53,250 nt of DNA. It comes from Ignavibacteria bacterium (lineage in GTDB: Bacteria; Bacteroidota; Ignavibacteria; Ch128b). The DNA lies in the NCBI GenBank assembly GCA_026415235.1, contig JAOAHM010000059.1, positions 1 through 53,250 of the forward strand, in the 5' to 3' direction. Under the pieces are notes generated by a model that saw nothing but the letters and a program-made list of their open reading frames with translations, was not told where the DNA came from and ran no database searches. Below are positions 7,071 to 15,953 of the stretch, piece by piece (positions within the stretch are counted from its first letter, which is position 1; the number at the start of each line of letters is the position of its first letter). The position numbers and the translations under genes were made by a program.

Positions 7071-7792
7071 TGAAGGAAGAAAAAAAAGTCGTTTGGGTCA
7101 CTGGTGGCTCAAGCGGAATCGGAAAAGCAATAGCTTACAACTTAGCTAAAATAAATTGTAAAGTTTACATTTCCGGTAGAAGAAATTCCGAGCTCGAGAG
7201 AACGATTAAAGAATTTTCAAAAGAAAAGTTAAAATTAAAAGCTATTCCATGTAATGTTGCATCAGAAGTAAATGTGAGTCAAGTTGTTAAATCAATTATT
7301 AGAGAAGAAGGAAAAATTGATTGCCTTATTAACAATGCTGGAGTAACTGTTTTCAAAAATGTAATTGAAACTTCAAATCGTGAAGCTAAAGAGATAATTG
7401 ATATAAACCTATTAGGTACAATTTACTGTACAAAAAATGTTTTGCCTTATATGATGGAAAAGAAAAGTGGAATTATTATTAACATTAGTTCATTTGCTTC
7501 AAGAAAAATTTATCCTAAAAGTGCTGTTTACTCTGCATCAAAGGCAGGTTTGAATACTTTTGCTAATTGTCTAAGAGAAGAAGTTAGAGAGTTTGGAATC
7601 AAAGTGATAAATATTTTGCCAGGACCAACTGAAACTCCTATGTGGGACAAAGAGATCAGAAAAATCTATTCAGATAAAATGATGAAACCCGACGATTTAG
7701 CTCACTTAGTTGTCTCTGTCTTCCTTCAACCAGATAATTTAGTAAGTGAAGAAATTGTTGTAAGACCAATTTGTGGAGATTTAAATGTCTGA
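7070..7792 (+). CDS. Sepiapterin reductase-like short-chain dehydrogenase
   Basis: A 240-aa NADP(H)-type SDR: Rossmann motif TGGSSGIG (11-18), NNAG (88-91), and catalytic Ser140/141, Tyr154 and Lys158 (YSASK). The end of the protein, TPMWDK...MMKPDD...FLQP...EEIVVRP..GD, recalls the sepiapterin reductase of Chlorobium tepidum as I remember it (TPMWGK, MMMPED, LQP, EEIILRPTSGD). GTG start overlaps the folE stop. In this setting it would reduce the 6-pyruvoyl side chain to tetrahydrobiopterin or a stereoisomer. The family is certain; the substrate is an inference from context and resemblance. Confidence 0.82.
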   Translation: MKEEKKVVWVTGGSSGIGKAIAYNLAKINCKVYISGRRNSELERTIKEFSKEKLKLKAIPCNVASEVNVSQVVKSIIREEGKIDCLINNAGVTVFKNVIETSNREAKEIIDINLLGTIYCTKNVLPYMMEKKSGIIINISSFASRKIYPKSAVYSASKAGLNTFANCLREEVREFGIKVINILPGPTETPMWDKEIRKIYSDKMMKPDDLAHLVVSVFLQPDNLVSEEIVVRPICGDLNV

Positions 7793-8498
7793 ACTCAAAG
7801 GCAAAAATGTCTTTATTTCTGGAGTGAGCAAAGGCATTGGTAAAGCCATTGCTATAAAACTCGCAAAAGAAGGTTGCAACATTTTCGGGCTTTCAAGAAC
7901 AAAAGTCGATCTTGAAAAACTTCAAGATGAACTTAAACCATTCAATATTTATAATAAATTTTTTGCGGTTGATGTAGGAGACTACTACAATTTGAAATCA
8001 ACTCTCGAACCTTTTTTGAAGGAAACTAAAATAGATATACTCGTTAACAACGCTGGAATAGGAATGTTCAAAAACCTCATTGAATATTCTTATGAAGAAT
8101 TTGACCGAGTCATTAAAACAAATCTTTATGGTGTCTTCAATTTAACACACTTAATTTTACCTTCAATGATAGAACAAGAATTCGGTGATATTATTTTCAT
8201 TTCTTCACTTGCTGGTAAGAATGTAAATGCGGGAGGAACAGCTTACTCTGCTACTAAATTTGCATTGACAGGTTTTGCTCATTCACTTATGCTTGAGGTT
8301 CGTCAGTATAATATTCGTGTTTGTTTAGTTCATCCAGGTTCAGTTGATACTGATTTAATTGGTAATTTCAATCCGAACATAAACAGAGAAAAAATATTAA
8401 AACCGGAAGATGTTGCAGAAGGTATCTTAACCTTCCTCAAATTACCACGAAGAGCAATGCTCTCAGAATTTGAAATAAGACCTACAAATCCAAAATAA
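7785..8498 (+). CDS. Second short-chain dehydrogenase in the pterin operon
   Basis: A 237-aa classical SDR with SGVSKGIG (12-19), NNAG (88-91), Ser140/141, Tyr154 and Lys158 (YSATK). It overlaps the preceding SDR by 8 bp. It lacks the TPMW and FLQP features of the first SDR, but also ends with an EFEIRPT strand, so it is probably an old paralogue. Two SDRs could split the two keto reductions of 6-pyruvoyl-tetrahydropterin, or this one may be a generic ketoreductase. Substrate unknown. It is the last gene of the run. Confidence 0.85.
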   Translation: MSELKGKNVFISGVSKGIGKAIAIKLAKEGCNIFGLSRTKVDLEKLQDELKPFNIYNKFFAVDVGDYYNLKSTLEPFLKETKIDILVNNAGIGMFKNLIEYSYEEFDRVIKTNLYGVFNLTHLILPSMIEQEFGDIIFISSLAGKNVNAGGTAYSATKFALTGFAHSLMLEVRQYNIRVCLVHPGSVDTDLIGNFNPNINREKILKPEDVAEGILTFLKLPRRAMLSEFEIRPTNPK

Positions 8499-8573
8499 AT
8501 CATTTAACTAACTTATAACCACTGAACCAAACCAATTTATTTTAGCATCTTTTATTCAATTTAAAATAAAAGA

Positions 8574-8602
8574 GCCTCACAGAGGAGGAGTAACTGTGAG
8601 GC
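8574..8602 (-). terminator. Hairpin terminator after the Spy-like gene
   Basis: GCCTCACAG (8574-8582) and CTGTGAGGC (8594-8602) form a perfect 9-bp stem with an 11-base loop. On the minus strand it is followed by TCTTTTATTTTA, so it fits termination of the Spy-like gene. On the plus strand no T-run follows, so it would stop the pterin operon poorly. Confidence 0.6.
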
Positions 8603-8648
8603 TTATGGGAATTTAGCAAGCAAGGAGGTTCTTATGAGGCAAACCTAA
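8582..8648 (+). other. Two tiny ORFs behind consensus Shine-Dalgarno sequences
   Basis: GAGGAGGAG (8582-8590) precedes GTG AGG CTT ATG GGA ATT TAG (8596-8616). AAGGAGG (8622-8628) precedes ATG AGG CAA ACC TAA (8634-8648). Both peptides start M-R and lie after the pterin operon. The first site lies in the loop of the hairpin described above. No larger gene follows. They may be leader-peptide relics or chance. Confidence 0.25.
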
Positions 8649-9133
8649 TCCTTATCCCACCAAGGACCATGCATTCCACAAGGACATGGTCCACATCCAG
8701 GTTTTCTGATTGGAAAATCTTTTCTAAACTTTGGACCCATGAATTTCCCATCTTTGAAAAATTCGCTTCGAAGTTCACGAAACTTTTCTTTCTGTTTTTC
8801 GTCAAGCAGATTGTAAACATCAAACCAATGATTTAATCTTTGTTTTTGTATCCTTGCTCTCAACTCGCTCATTTTGTCAGTTAATACTTCAATCTTTTTT
8901 CTATCAGGATTTGATTTACGCCATTCGCTTCTTAAATCAATTGCTAATTTTTCTAATTCATTTTTTAAGTCGGACATTTTCTTTAGATGTTCATCTCGCA
9001 ACTTTTCAATTTCCGCAATCTGCTTATCTGTTAAATCTAATTTATCCCTAAAGTAACCTCTTAGTGGTTGACCTATTAAGTTACCAAAGAAAACTATTGT
9101 TATTACTGCAATCGCTAATAATTTCGTTTTCAT
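8645..9133 (-). CDS. Periplasmic Spy/CpxP-like heavy-metal-resistance protein
   Basis: A 162-aa exported protein with a signal peptide (about 1-21, cleavage near IGQ). The mature part is highly charged and helical, with the LTDKQIAEIEKLRDEHLKKM and LLDEKQKEKFRELR repeats of the LTxxQ group (Spy, CpxP, ZraP). Those proteins act as periplasmic chaperones or metal-stress sensors. The C-terminus is unusual: PGCGPCPCGMHGPWW has three Cys and a His and could bind metal. It is a single gene between two hairpin terminators. The exact role is unknown. Confidence 0.75.
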   Translation of the reverse strand: MKTKLLAIAVITIVFFGNLIGQPLRGYFRDKLDLTDKQIAEIEKLRDEHLKKMSDLKNELEKLAIDLRSEWRKSNPDRKKIEVLTDKMSELRARIQKQRLNHWFDVYNLLDEKQKEKFRELRSEFFKDGKFMGPKFRKDFPIRKPGCGPCPCGMHGPWWDKD

Positions 9134-9153
9134 TTTTACACCTTTCGTTTTTT

Positions 9154-9180
9154 AATTCATGCATTTTGACATTATGAATT
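9154..9180. promoter_or_regulatory. Inverted repeat upstream of the Spy-like gene
   Basis: AATTCAT (9154-9160) and ATGAATT (9174-9180) are perfect 7-bp arms 13 bases apart, about 20 bp above the start codon. The place fits an operator or an mRNA leader hairpin for a stress-induced gene, but it is short and AT-rich. Confidence 0.25.
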
Positions 9181-9254
9181 AAATATTGGTTTAAATTTGA
9201 GGAAGGTTGAAATGAAGTTTTAAGGAAAGATTTAGGAAGGAAAATTAATTAAAA

Positions 9255-9294
9255 GAGCGTTTATCCTTTCAATTACTCGAAAGAATAAACGCTC
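9255..9294 (-). terminator. Terminator of the acyl-CoA synthetase gene
   Basis: GAGCGTTTAT (9255-9264) pairs with ATAAACGCTC (9285-9294), and after one mismatch CTTTC pairs with GAAAG, leaving an 8-base loop. Read on the minus strand the stem is followed by TTTTAATTAATTTT. It starts 12 bp after the stop codon. Confidence 0.8.
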
Positions 9295-9305
9295 GAAAAA
9301 ATTAC

Positions 9306-11114
9306 TTATTCTTTCTCATAGATATCTCTAATTAAATGAGCGTATCGCTCTTCGATTACTTTTCGTCTAATCTTAAGTGTTGGTGTTAACTCACCACCTT
9401 CAATTGTGAATGGCTTATCAAGAATAACAAATTTTCGTATTCGTTCGTAGCTTGCCAAATTCTTTTGTAATGTCTGAATATCTTTTTCTATTAACTTGTA
9501 GATTTCAGGGTGATGAGCAAGATCTTCAACTCTTTCATAAGGAATTTTATGGGCATCTGCATATTCTCGAATTGCTTCAAAATCAGGAGTGATTAATGCC
9601 GAAAGAAATGTTTTGTTATCACCGATTAATACAAATTGATCAATGAATTTACTTCTTGTGAATAAGCTTTCAAGTTGTTGTGGCGCAATATATTTTCCAC
9701 CAGAAGTTTTGAAAAGATGTTTCTTCCTATCGGTAATCTTTAAAAATCCTTGCTTATCAAATTCACCGATATCACCGGTATGTAGCCAACCATCTTTATC
9801 AATGGTTTCTTCAGTAGCTTTTTTATTCTTGTAATAACCTTTCATAATGTTTGGTCCACGAGCTAAAATTTCTCCATCTTCCGCAATTTTCACTTCCACT
9901 CCTGGTATTGGTTTTCCTACAGTACCAAATTTATAATCATCCAAACGGTTACAAGTTATAACCGGACTTGATTCAGTTAAACCATATCCTTCAAGAATTA
10001 ATATTCCCATTGCTTCGAAAAATTCACCTATTTCTTGTGGAAGTGCAGCACCACCACTCACAAAAAATCTTAATCTTCCTCCAGTAGCTGCTCTAATTTT
10101 ATGGAAAACTAATTTCTCAGCTAATTTGTACTTTGCTGCCAAAATTGGTGAAAGCTTTTTTTCTTTTTTTGCTTCATGATATTTTCGACCGACTTCGAGT
10201 GCCCAATAGAAAATCTTTTGTTTAGCTGGTGGAGAAGTATCTACATTTTTCATAACTCGAGAATGGATTCTTTCAAACAATCTTGGCACTGAGGTCATAA
10301 TGGTTGGTTTAACTTCTTGTAAATCCTTTGCAACTGTATCAATTGATTGAGCATAAGCAATTAGACATCCTGCCGAAAATGCCGTGTAATAACCAGCCAT
10401 TCTTTCAAATGAGTGAGAGAGTGGTAAGAACGATAGAAAAATATCATTATGATCTGCTGGGATAACCTGCAATGCTGCTTTCACATTGCTAACAAAATTA
10501 TTATGTGTTAGCATTACTCCCTTTGGTTCACCTGTTGTCCCCGAAGTGTAAATCAATGTAGCTAAATCATCAGGTTGAACTTTTTGCATTTCTTCGTCTA
10601 AAACTTTTTCATACTTATCAGCCGATTTCTTCCCAAGTTCAACTATTTCTTTAAATGTATATACACCTTCTTCTGCATCTTTCTCATTCATTATGATAAT
10701 GTGCTTAAGTGATTTAACATTATCTTTTATCTTTTGAACTTTAGTCAGCTGAAGTCTATTCGATACAATTACAGCTTTGCATTCCGAGTCGTTCATTATA
10801 TATTCAATTGTATTGGAAGTAGAAGATGGATACATTGGAACATCAATTGCACCAATTGAAAGAATTGCTAAATCCGAAAAAACCCATTCTGGTCGATTTT
10901 CTGAGATGATACCAATCATATCACCTCTTTTAAGACCGAGTGCTAATAAACCCATAGCAAAATTTCGAACAATTTCCCTCAGCTCTTTGTAAGTGATCCC
11001 CACCCACTTATCCTGCACTTTATGCATTAAGGCAGGACGCTCAAGGTTTATAAAATGCTTTGTAATTCGATCGTACATCTGTACGAGATTGGTGAAATCA
11101 GTAACAATTGGCAT
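9306..11114 (-). CDS. Long-chain acyl-CoA synthetase (AMP-forming)
   Basis: A 602-aa ANL-superfamily ligase that activates fatty acids to acyl-CoA through an acyl-AMP intermediate. It has the P-loop YTSGTTGEPKGV (189-200), the adenine-binding GYGLTESSP, TGDIGEFDKQGFL, the hinge ITDRKKHLFKTSGGKYIAP and the C-terminal lysine region with KIRRKVIEERY. Length and motifs match FadD-like or FACS proteins with the long-chain insert. It is monocistronic, with its own terminator, and divergent from the transporter gene. Chain-length preference cannot be read from sequence. Confidence 0.93.
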   Translation of the reverse strand: MPIVTDFTNLVQMYDRITKHFINLERPALMHKVQDKWVGITYKELREIVRNFAMGLLALGLKRGDMIGIISENRPEWVFSDLAILSIGAIDVPMYPSSTSNTIEYIMNDSECKAVIVSNRLQLTKVQKIKDNVKSLKHIIIMNEKDAEEGVYTFKEIVELGKKSADKYEKVLDEEMQKVQPDDLATLIYTSGTTGEPKGVMLTHNNFVSNVKAALQVIPADHNDIFLSFLPLSHSFERMAGYYTAFSAGCLIAYAQSIDTVAKDLQEVKPTIMTSVPRLFERIHSRVMKNVDTSPPAKQKIFYWALEVGRKYHEAKKEKKLSPILAAKYKLAEKLVFHKIRAATGGRLRFFVSGGAALPQEIGEFFEAMGILILEGYGLTESSPVITCNRLDDYKFGTVGKPIPGVEVKIAEDGEILARGPNIMKGYYKNKKATEETIDKDGWLHTGDIGEFDKQGFLKITDRKKHLFKTSGGKYIAPQQLESLFTRSKFIDQFVLIGDNKTFLSALITPDFEAIREYADAHKIPYERVEDLAHHPEIYKLIEKDIQTLQKNLASYERIRKFVILDKPFTIEGGELTPTLKIRRKVIEERYAHLIRDIYEKE

Positions 11115-11284
11115 TTTGCTCTCCTCTTTTATTATTTGGCAAAATAGTTTGATAAAAGTTAATTATCAAGAAGTAAAAAATCCCAGATTCAACCATTTCT
11201 TATTTATCAATTAGCAAGGTTTCCAAAATTTTTGTGGATAATTCAATCTCCACATTTTTTATCTTTGTAAAAATCGGAGAAAAT

Positions 11285-12813
11285 ATGAAAAGGATAAATT
11301 CAGTAATCTCAAATATCTTTAACAAATCATTAGATGTTATAGAGTATATAGGGAATAAACTTCCCCATCCAGCCACATTATTTGCTTTGCTTGCATTAAT
11401 CGTTGCAATTTTTTCAATGATTGGAGCAATCCTTGATTGGACAGCTATTCATCCTGCAAACAACTCTGAAATTAAAGTAAAAAACTTATTGAATGCTGAT
11501 GGGTTGAGGTGGATTTATACAAATGTCACACACAACTTCGTTAACTTTCCACCTCTTGGTTATGTTCTCGCTGTTATGATTGGAATTGGTGTTGCCGAAG
11601 GTTCTGGTCTTTTCACCGCTTTGATTAGAGCGTTAGTATTAAGCGCACCAAAAAGTATGATTACATTTGCTTTGGTTTTTACAGGAATTCTATCTCACAT
11701 TGCATCTGAAGCTGGTTATGTAATATTAATACCTCTTGGTGCAATGTTATTCCATGCACTCGGTAGACATCCCATGGCAGGACTTGCAGCTGCTTTTTGT
11801 GGTGTAAGTGGAGGTTTTGGAGCTAATTTTTTGATTGGTTCTGTTGATCCTATTCTTGCAGGTCTAACACAATCAGCAGCTCAATCATTGACCCAAATAT
11901 TAAAATTAATGCAGCTGTTAATTTTTATTTCATGTTCGTATCAGCTATACTTATCACTTTTCTTGGTACATTCATTACTGAAAGGATTGTTGAACCTCGA
12001 CTTAAAACTTATACTGGTAACGCTGAGAGAGTTAATGTTGAAACTATCTCACCAGAAGAAAAGAAAGGATTGCGATGGGCAGGTCTTAGTGCATTAATTT
12101 TACTTCTCGTTTTAATATCAACTATCATCCCCGAAAACGGTTTGTTAAGAAATCCAGAAACTAAGGAAATTCTTCACTCTCCTTTCTTTGATGGAATAAT
12201 CACAGGCATCCTTTTATTCTTTTTCATTCCTGGAATGGTTTATGGTATTGTAGTTAAGTCTATTCGTAACGATAAAGATTTAATGAAGCACATTATAAAA
12301 TCAATGGGAACGATGGCTACATATATCGTACTGGTCTTCTTCGCTGCACAGTTTGTTTATTTCTTTAGATATAGTAACCTCGGTTTAATCATTGCAATCA
12401 AAGGTGCGGAATTTTTGAAGAGCATTCAGTTAACTGGTGTAAGCTTGATAGTCGCTTTTGTTTTACTTTCTGCTTTCATTAATCTATTCATGGGAAGTGC
12501 TTCAGCAAAATGGGCAATAATGGCTCCTGTATTTGTACCAATGTTTATGTTGCTTGGATATCATCCTGCATTAACTCAAGCTGCTTTTCGAATTGGAGAT
12601 TCAGTTACTAATCTGATTACACCAATGATGAGTTATTTTGCTTTGATTGTAGCATTCGCACAAAAGTATGACGAGAAATACGGTATTGGCACAATTATTT
12701 CTACAATGATACCTTATACAATTTTATTTACAATTTTCTGGACTTTGCTTTTAATCATTTGGATGTTAATCGGATTGCCGGTTGGACCTGATGGACCTCT
12801 TTATCTCAAATAA
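11285..12813 (+). pseudogene. AbgT-family transporter, frameshifted
   Basis: Membrane transporter of the AbgT family (p-aminobenzoyl-glutamate or drug export), split between two frames. Frame one runs from ATG 11285 (GGAGA ribosome site; an upstream in-frame ATG at 11234 lacks one) through the N-terminal helices to about 11886. The protein then continues in another frame as IDPNIKINAAVNFYF and on to the stop at 12813. Restoring one base near 11885-11887 gives about 510 aa, the normal family length, with family segments such as NLFMGSASAKWAIMAPVFVP and FRIGDSVTNLITPMM intact. There is no slippery heptamer at the junction. It is either a recent inactivating deletion or a base lost in assembly. 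Confidence 0.85.
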
Positions 12814-12992
12814 TCATAAAAGTCAAGTTTTATTTTTGAAATTCTATAGTTATGTTTGAAACAAATTTCCCGAAACTCTTCTATCTCGTTTTGAACATTG
12901 AAAATTATCCTATGTTTTTATATTTAGCAGTCAATATCTTTCCATCACAAATGGAAAAGTCGTAACTAAAAAACAAAAACGGAGAGCTCAAC

Positions 12993-15758
12993 ATGAAACA
13001 TTCAAATACAAATGAATCGAAGCATTCGACCAACCTTGAAGGTAATGGACTTTTTAAGCAAGGAGGATTAAAGTTTAAATATCTTTTCTCGAAAAAAGGA
13101 ATTCATCCTTTCGATGAAATAGAATGGGAGCTTAGAGAAGCAAAAATTTCAAACGAAAAAGGGCAAGTTGTATTTCATCAAAAGGATGTAGAGGTACCTA
13201 AGAGTTGGTCAATGACTGCAACTAATGTAGTTGTTTCAAAATACTTTCATGGGCAACTGAATAGCCCTGAAAGGGAAAAAAGTGTTAAGCAGTTAGTCAA
13301 TCGCGTTTCTAAAACAATAACTAATTGGGGTATAAAAGACGGTTATTTCGAAAGCGAGGAAGATGCAAAAGCTTTTTACAACGAATTAACTTATCTATTA
13401 GTCAATCAGTACGGAAGTTTTAATAGTCCGGTTTGGTTTAATGTAGGAATAGAAGAAAAACCTCAGTGTTCAGCTTGTTTTATTAATTCCGTTGAAGATA
13501 CAATGGAATCGATTTTAGAGTTAGCAAAAACTGAAGGGATGCTTTTCAAATATGGTAGTGGAACTGGTTCAAACTTGAGTGTTCTTAGGTCATCAAAAGA
13601 ACCATTAAGTGGCGGTGGTATGGCATCTGGACCAGTTTCTTTCATGAAAGGTTTTGATGCATTTGCGGGAGTTATAAAAAGTGGTGGAAAGACCAGACGT
13701 GCTGCCAAAATGGTCATTTTAAATGTTGACCATCCTGATATTATTGATTTTATTAACTGCAAAGCAGAAGAAGAAAAGAAAGCCCATGCATTAATTCAAA
13801 TGGGATACGATCCAGGATTTAATGTGCCTGGTGGTGCTTATGATAGCATCGCATATCAAAATGCAAATCACTCAGTTCGTGTATCTGATGAATTCATGAA
13901 AGCAGTTATTGAAGATAAAGAGTGGCAAACGAAAGCAGTTAAAACTGGAAAAGTTTTAGATACTTATCGAGCAAGAGATATAATGGACCAAATTGCTCAA
14001 GCAGCATGGATTTGTGGTGATCCGGGAATGCAATTCGATACAACAATCAACGATTGGCATACATGCCCAAATTCTGGTAGAATTAATGCTAGCAATCCTT
14101 GTAGTGAATACATGTTCCTCGATGATTCGGCATGCAATTTAGCTTCTCTAAACTTGATGAAATTCAGAAAAGATGATGGAACTTTCGATATCGAAAAATT
14201 CAAATATGCAGTAGATATCTTTATCACAGCTCAAGAAATTATTGTAGACAATTCCTCTTATCCAACAAAAGCAATTGAAAAAAACAGTCATGAGTTTCGC
14301 CCACTTGGTTTAGGTTATGCAAATCTTGGTGCTTTGTTAATGTCAAATGGATTTGCTTATGATAGTGACGAAGGTAGAGCTTATGCAGCAGCCATAACTT
14401 CAATTATGACTGGTGAAGCGTATCGTCAATCTGCAATTATAGCAAGCAAAATTGGACCATTCAAAGGTTTTGCTAAAAATAGAGAACCTTTCTTAAGAGT
14501 TATAAACAAACATCTTTCCGCAGCAAGAAAAATTGATGGTACTTTAATTCCCATCGATATGTATGATGAAGCAGTTGCAGTTTGGGAAGAAGCACTTAAA
14601 CTTGGTGAACAATACGGTTATAGAAATTCGCAAGTAACCGTGCTTGCACCGACCGGAACAATTGGTTTCATGATGGATTGCGATACAACTGGAGTTGAAC
14701 CTGACATTGCACTTGTAAAATATAAAAAGTTAGTTGGTGGTGGAGTATTCAAAATTGTCAATAATACTGTTCCTCTTGCTCTTGAGAAACTTGGATATGA
14801 CAGCGAACAAATTGAACAAATTGTAGCGTACATCAATGCAAATGATACAATTGAAGGAGCGCCATATCTTTTGGAAAAACATCTTCCAATTTTTGATTGC
14901 GCTTTCAAACCTGCAAATGGTAAACGTTCAATTCACTATATGGGTCACATCAAAATGATGGCTGCAGTTCAGCCATTCCTTTCAGGTGCAATCTCAAAAA
15001 CTGTTAATATGCCAAATGAAGTTACTCCAGAAGAAATCAAAAACGCATATATCGAAGCATGGAAACTTGGATTAAAAGCAATAGCAGTTTACCGTGATGG
15101 TTGTAAATTAACCCAACCTCTCAGTACTTCACTTAAAACGGACAAAAAAACTAAAATCGAAGAAAAAACAACTGTTGTAGAACAACGACCTAAACGAAGA
15201 AGATTACCAGACGAGCGTCAATCAATCACACATAAATTTAGTATTGGTGGTCATGAAGGTTACATTACAGTAGGAATGTACGAAGACGGAACACCAGGTG
15301 AAATTTTCATTGTTATGTCAAAAGAAGGGAGCACAATCTCTGGCGTTATGGATGCATTTGCAACTGCTGTTTCTCTTGCATTACAGTATGGTGTACCACT
15401 TAAAGTTTTAGTAGACAAATTTACGCACACACGATTTGAACCATCTGGCTTTACAAATAACAAGCAAATTCCAATTGCAAAATCTGTAATGGATTATATT
15501 TTCAGATGGCTTGCTCTTAAATTCCTACCTGAAGAATCAACTTCTTATAGTTCTATTGTTGAAACACCAACTGATTTGAAGGTAGATGAGCCAAAGATTG
15601 AAAGAACTGAAAAAGAAAAACAAATAGAACAAACCGAAAAACTTGTTTTCGTAAGTCAAGCCGACGCACCACCTTGTCCAGAATGTGGTTCAATTATGGT
15701 TAGAAGTGGAAGTTGTTACAAATGTTTTGAGTGTGGTGCAACAAGTGGTTGTTCTTAA
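12993..15758 (+). CDS. nrdJ: Adenosylcobalamin-dependent ribonucleotide reductase (class II)
   Basis: A 921-aa enzyme that reduces ribonucleotides to deoxyribonucleotides using B12, independent of oxygen. It shows NSPVWFNVG, the substrate-site Cys in QCSACFINSV, the KYGSGTGSNLS loop, NPCSEYMFLDDSACNL (radical-relay and second thiol) and LAPTGTIGFMMDCDTTGVEPD. The end has a zinc-ribbon-like tail CPECGSIM...CYKCFECG, used in family members to re-reduce the active site. No intein or ATP-cone insertion is seen. The start has GGAGAG at 12981-12986. No cobalamin riboswitch is visible in the 179-bp leader. Single gene with its own terminator. Confidence 0.96.
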   Translation: MKHSNTNESKHSTNLEGNGLFKQGGLKFKYLFSKKGIHPFDEIEWELREAKISNEKGQVVFHQKDVEVPKSWSMTATNVVVSKYFHGQLNSPEREKSVKQLVNRVSKTITNWGIKDGYFESEEDAKAFYNELTYLLVNQYGSFNSPVWFNVGIEEKPQCSACFINSVEDTMESILELAKTEGMLFKYGSGTGSNLSVLRSSKEPLSGGGMASGPVSFMKGFDAFAGVIKSGGKTRRAAKMVILNVDHPDIIDFINCKAEEEKKAHALIQMGYDPGFNVPGGAYDSIAYQNANHSVRVSDEFMKAVIEDKEWQTKAVKTGKVLDTYRARDIMDQIAQAAWICGDPGMQFDTTINDWHTCPNSGRINASNPCSEYMFLDDSACNLASLNLMKFRKDDGTFDIEKFKYAVDIFITAQEIIVDNSSYPTKAIEKNSHEFRPLGLGYANLGALLMSNGFAYDSDEGRAYAAAITSIMTGEAYRQSAIIASKIGPFKGFAKNREPFLRVINKHLSAARKIDGTLIPIDMYDEAVAVWEEALKLGEQYGYRNSQVTVLAPTGTIGFMMDCDTTGVEPDIALVKYKKLVGGGVFKIVNNTVPLALEKLGYDSEQIEQIVAYINANDTIEGAPYLLEKHLPIFDCAFKPANGKRSIHYMGHIKMMAAVQPFLSGAISKTVNMPNEVTPEEIKNAYIEAWKLGLKAIAVYRDGCKLTQPLSTSLKTDKKTKIEEKTTVVEQRPKRRRLPDERQSITHKFSIGGHEGYITVGMYEDGTPGEIFIVMSKEGSTISGVMDAFATAVSLALQYGVPLKVLVDKFTHTRFEPSGFTNNKQIPIAKSVMDYIFRWLALKFLPEESTSYSSIVETPTDLKVDEPKIERTEKEKQIEQTEKLVFVSQADAPPCPECGSIMVRSGSCYKCFECGATSGCS

Positions 15759-15783
15759 TTAATAAAATTTCTTTCCGAAAACG

Positions 15784-15828
15784 ACTGGTGCTTCAATTAA
15801 ATTTGGGGCGCCAGTTTTTTGTTTTTTT
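15784..15828 (+). terminator. Rho-independent terminator of nrdJ
   Basis: ACTGGTGC (15784-15791) pairs with GCGCCAGT (15808-15815, one G-U), followed by TTTTTTGTTTTTTT. It lies 26 bp after the nrdJ stop. Confidence 0.88.
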
Positions 15829-15953
15829 AACTCATCTATCAAAATTTATTACTTAAATATCAAACACTAAAAAAATTAGATGTGAACCTTAAATTAATTT
15901 AATATCATTTGAGATAGGGAAGGAAAAAATATTTTTAGCAGAAGGTAAATAAC

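Noticed and set aside
11231-11267. Bacteroidota-type promoter (TTTG and TATCTTTG) before the AbgT gene
   Set aside because: The -7 octamer TATCTTTG at 11260-11267 fits well, but the nearest TTTG is about 25 bases away instead of 19-21, so the pair is not convincing.
11883-11890. Programmed ribosomal frameshift in the AbgT gene
   Set aside because: No slippery heptamer or obvious downstream stimulator at the junction; mutation or sequence error is more likely.
12814-12992. Possible cobalamin riboswitch or NrdR boxes upstream of nrdJ
   Set aside because: No B12-box-like conserved element or paired 16-bp NrdR palindromes could be seen in this short AT-rich gap.
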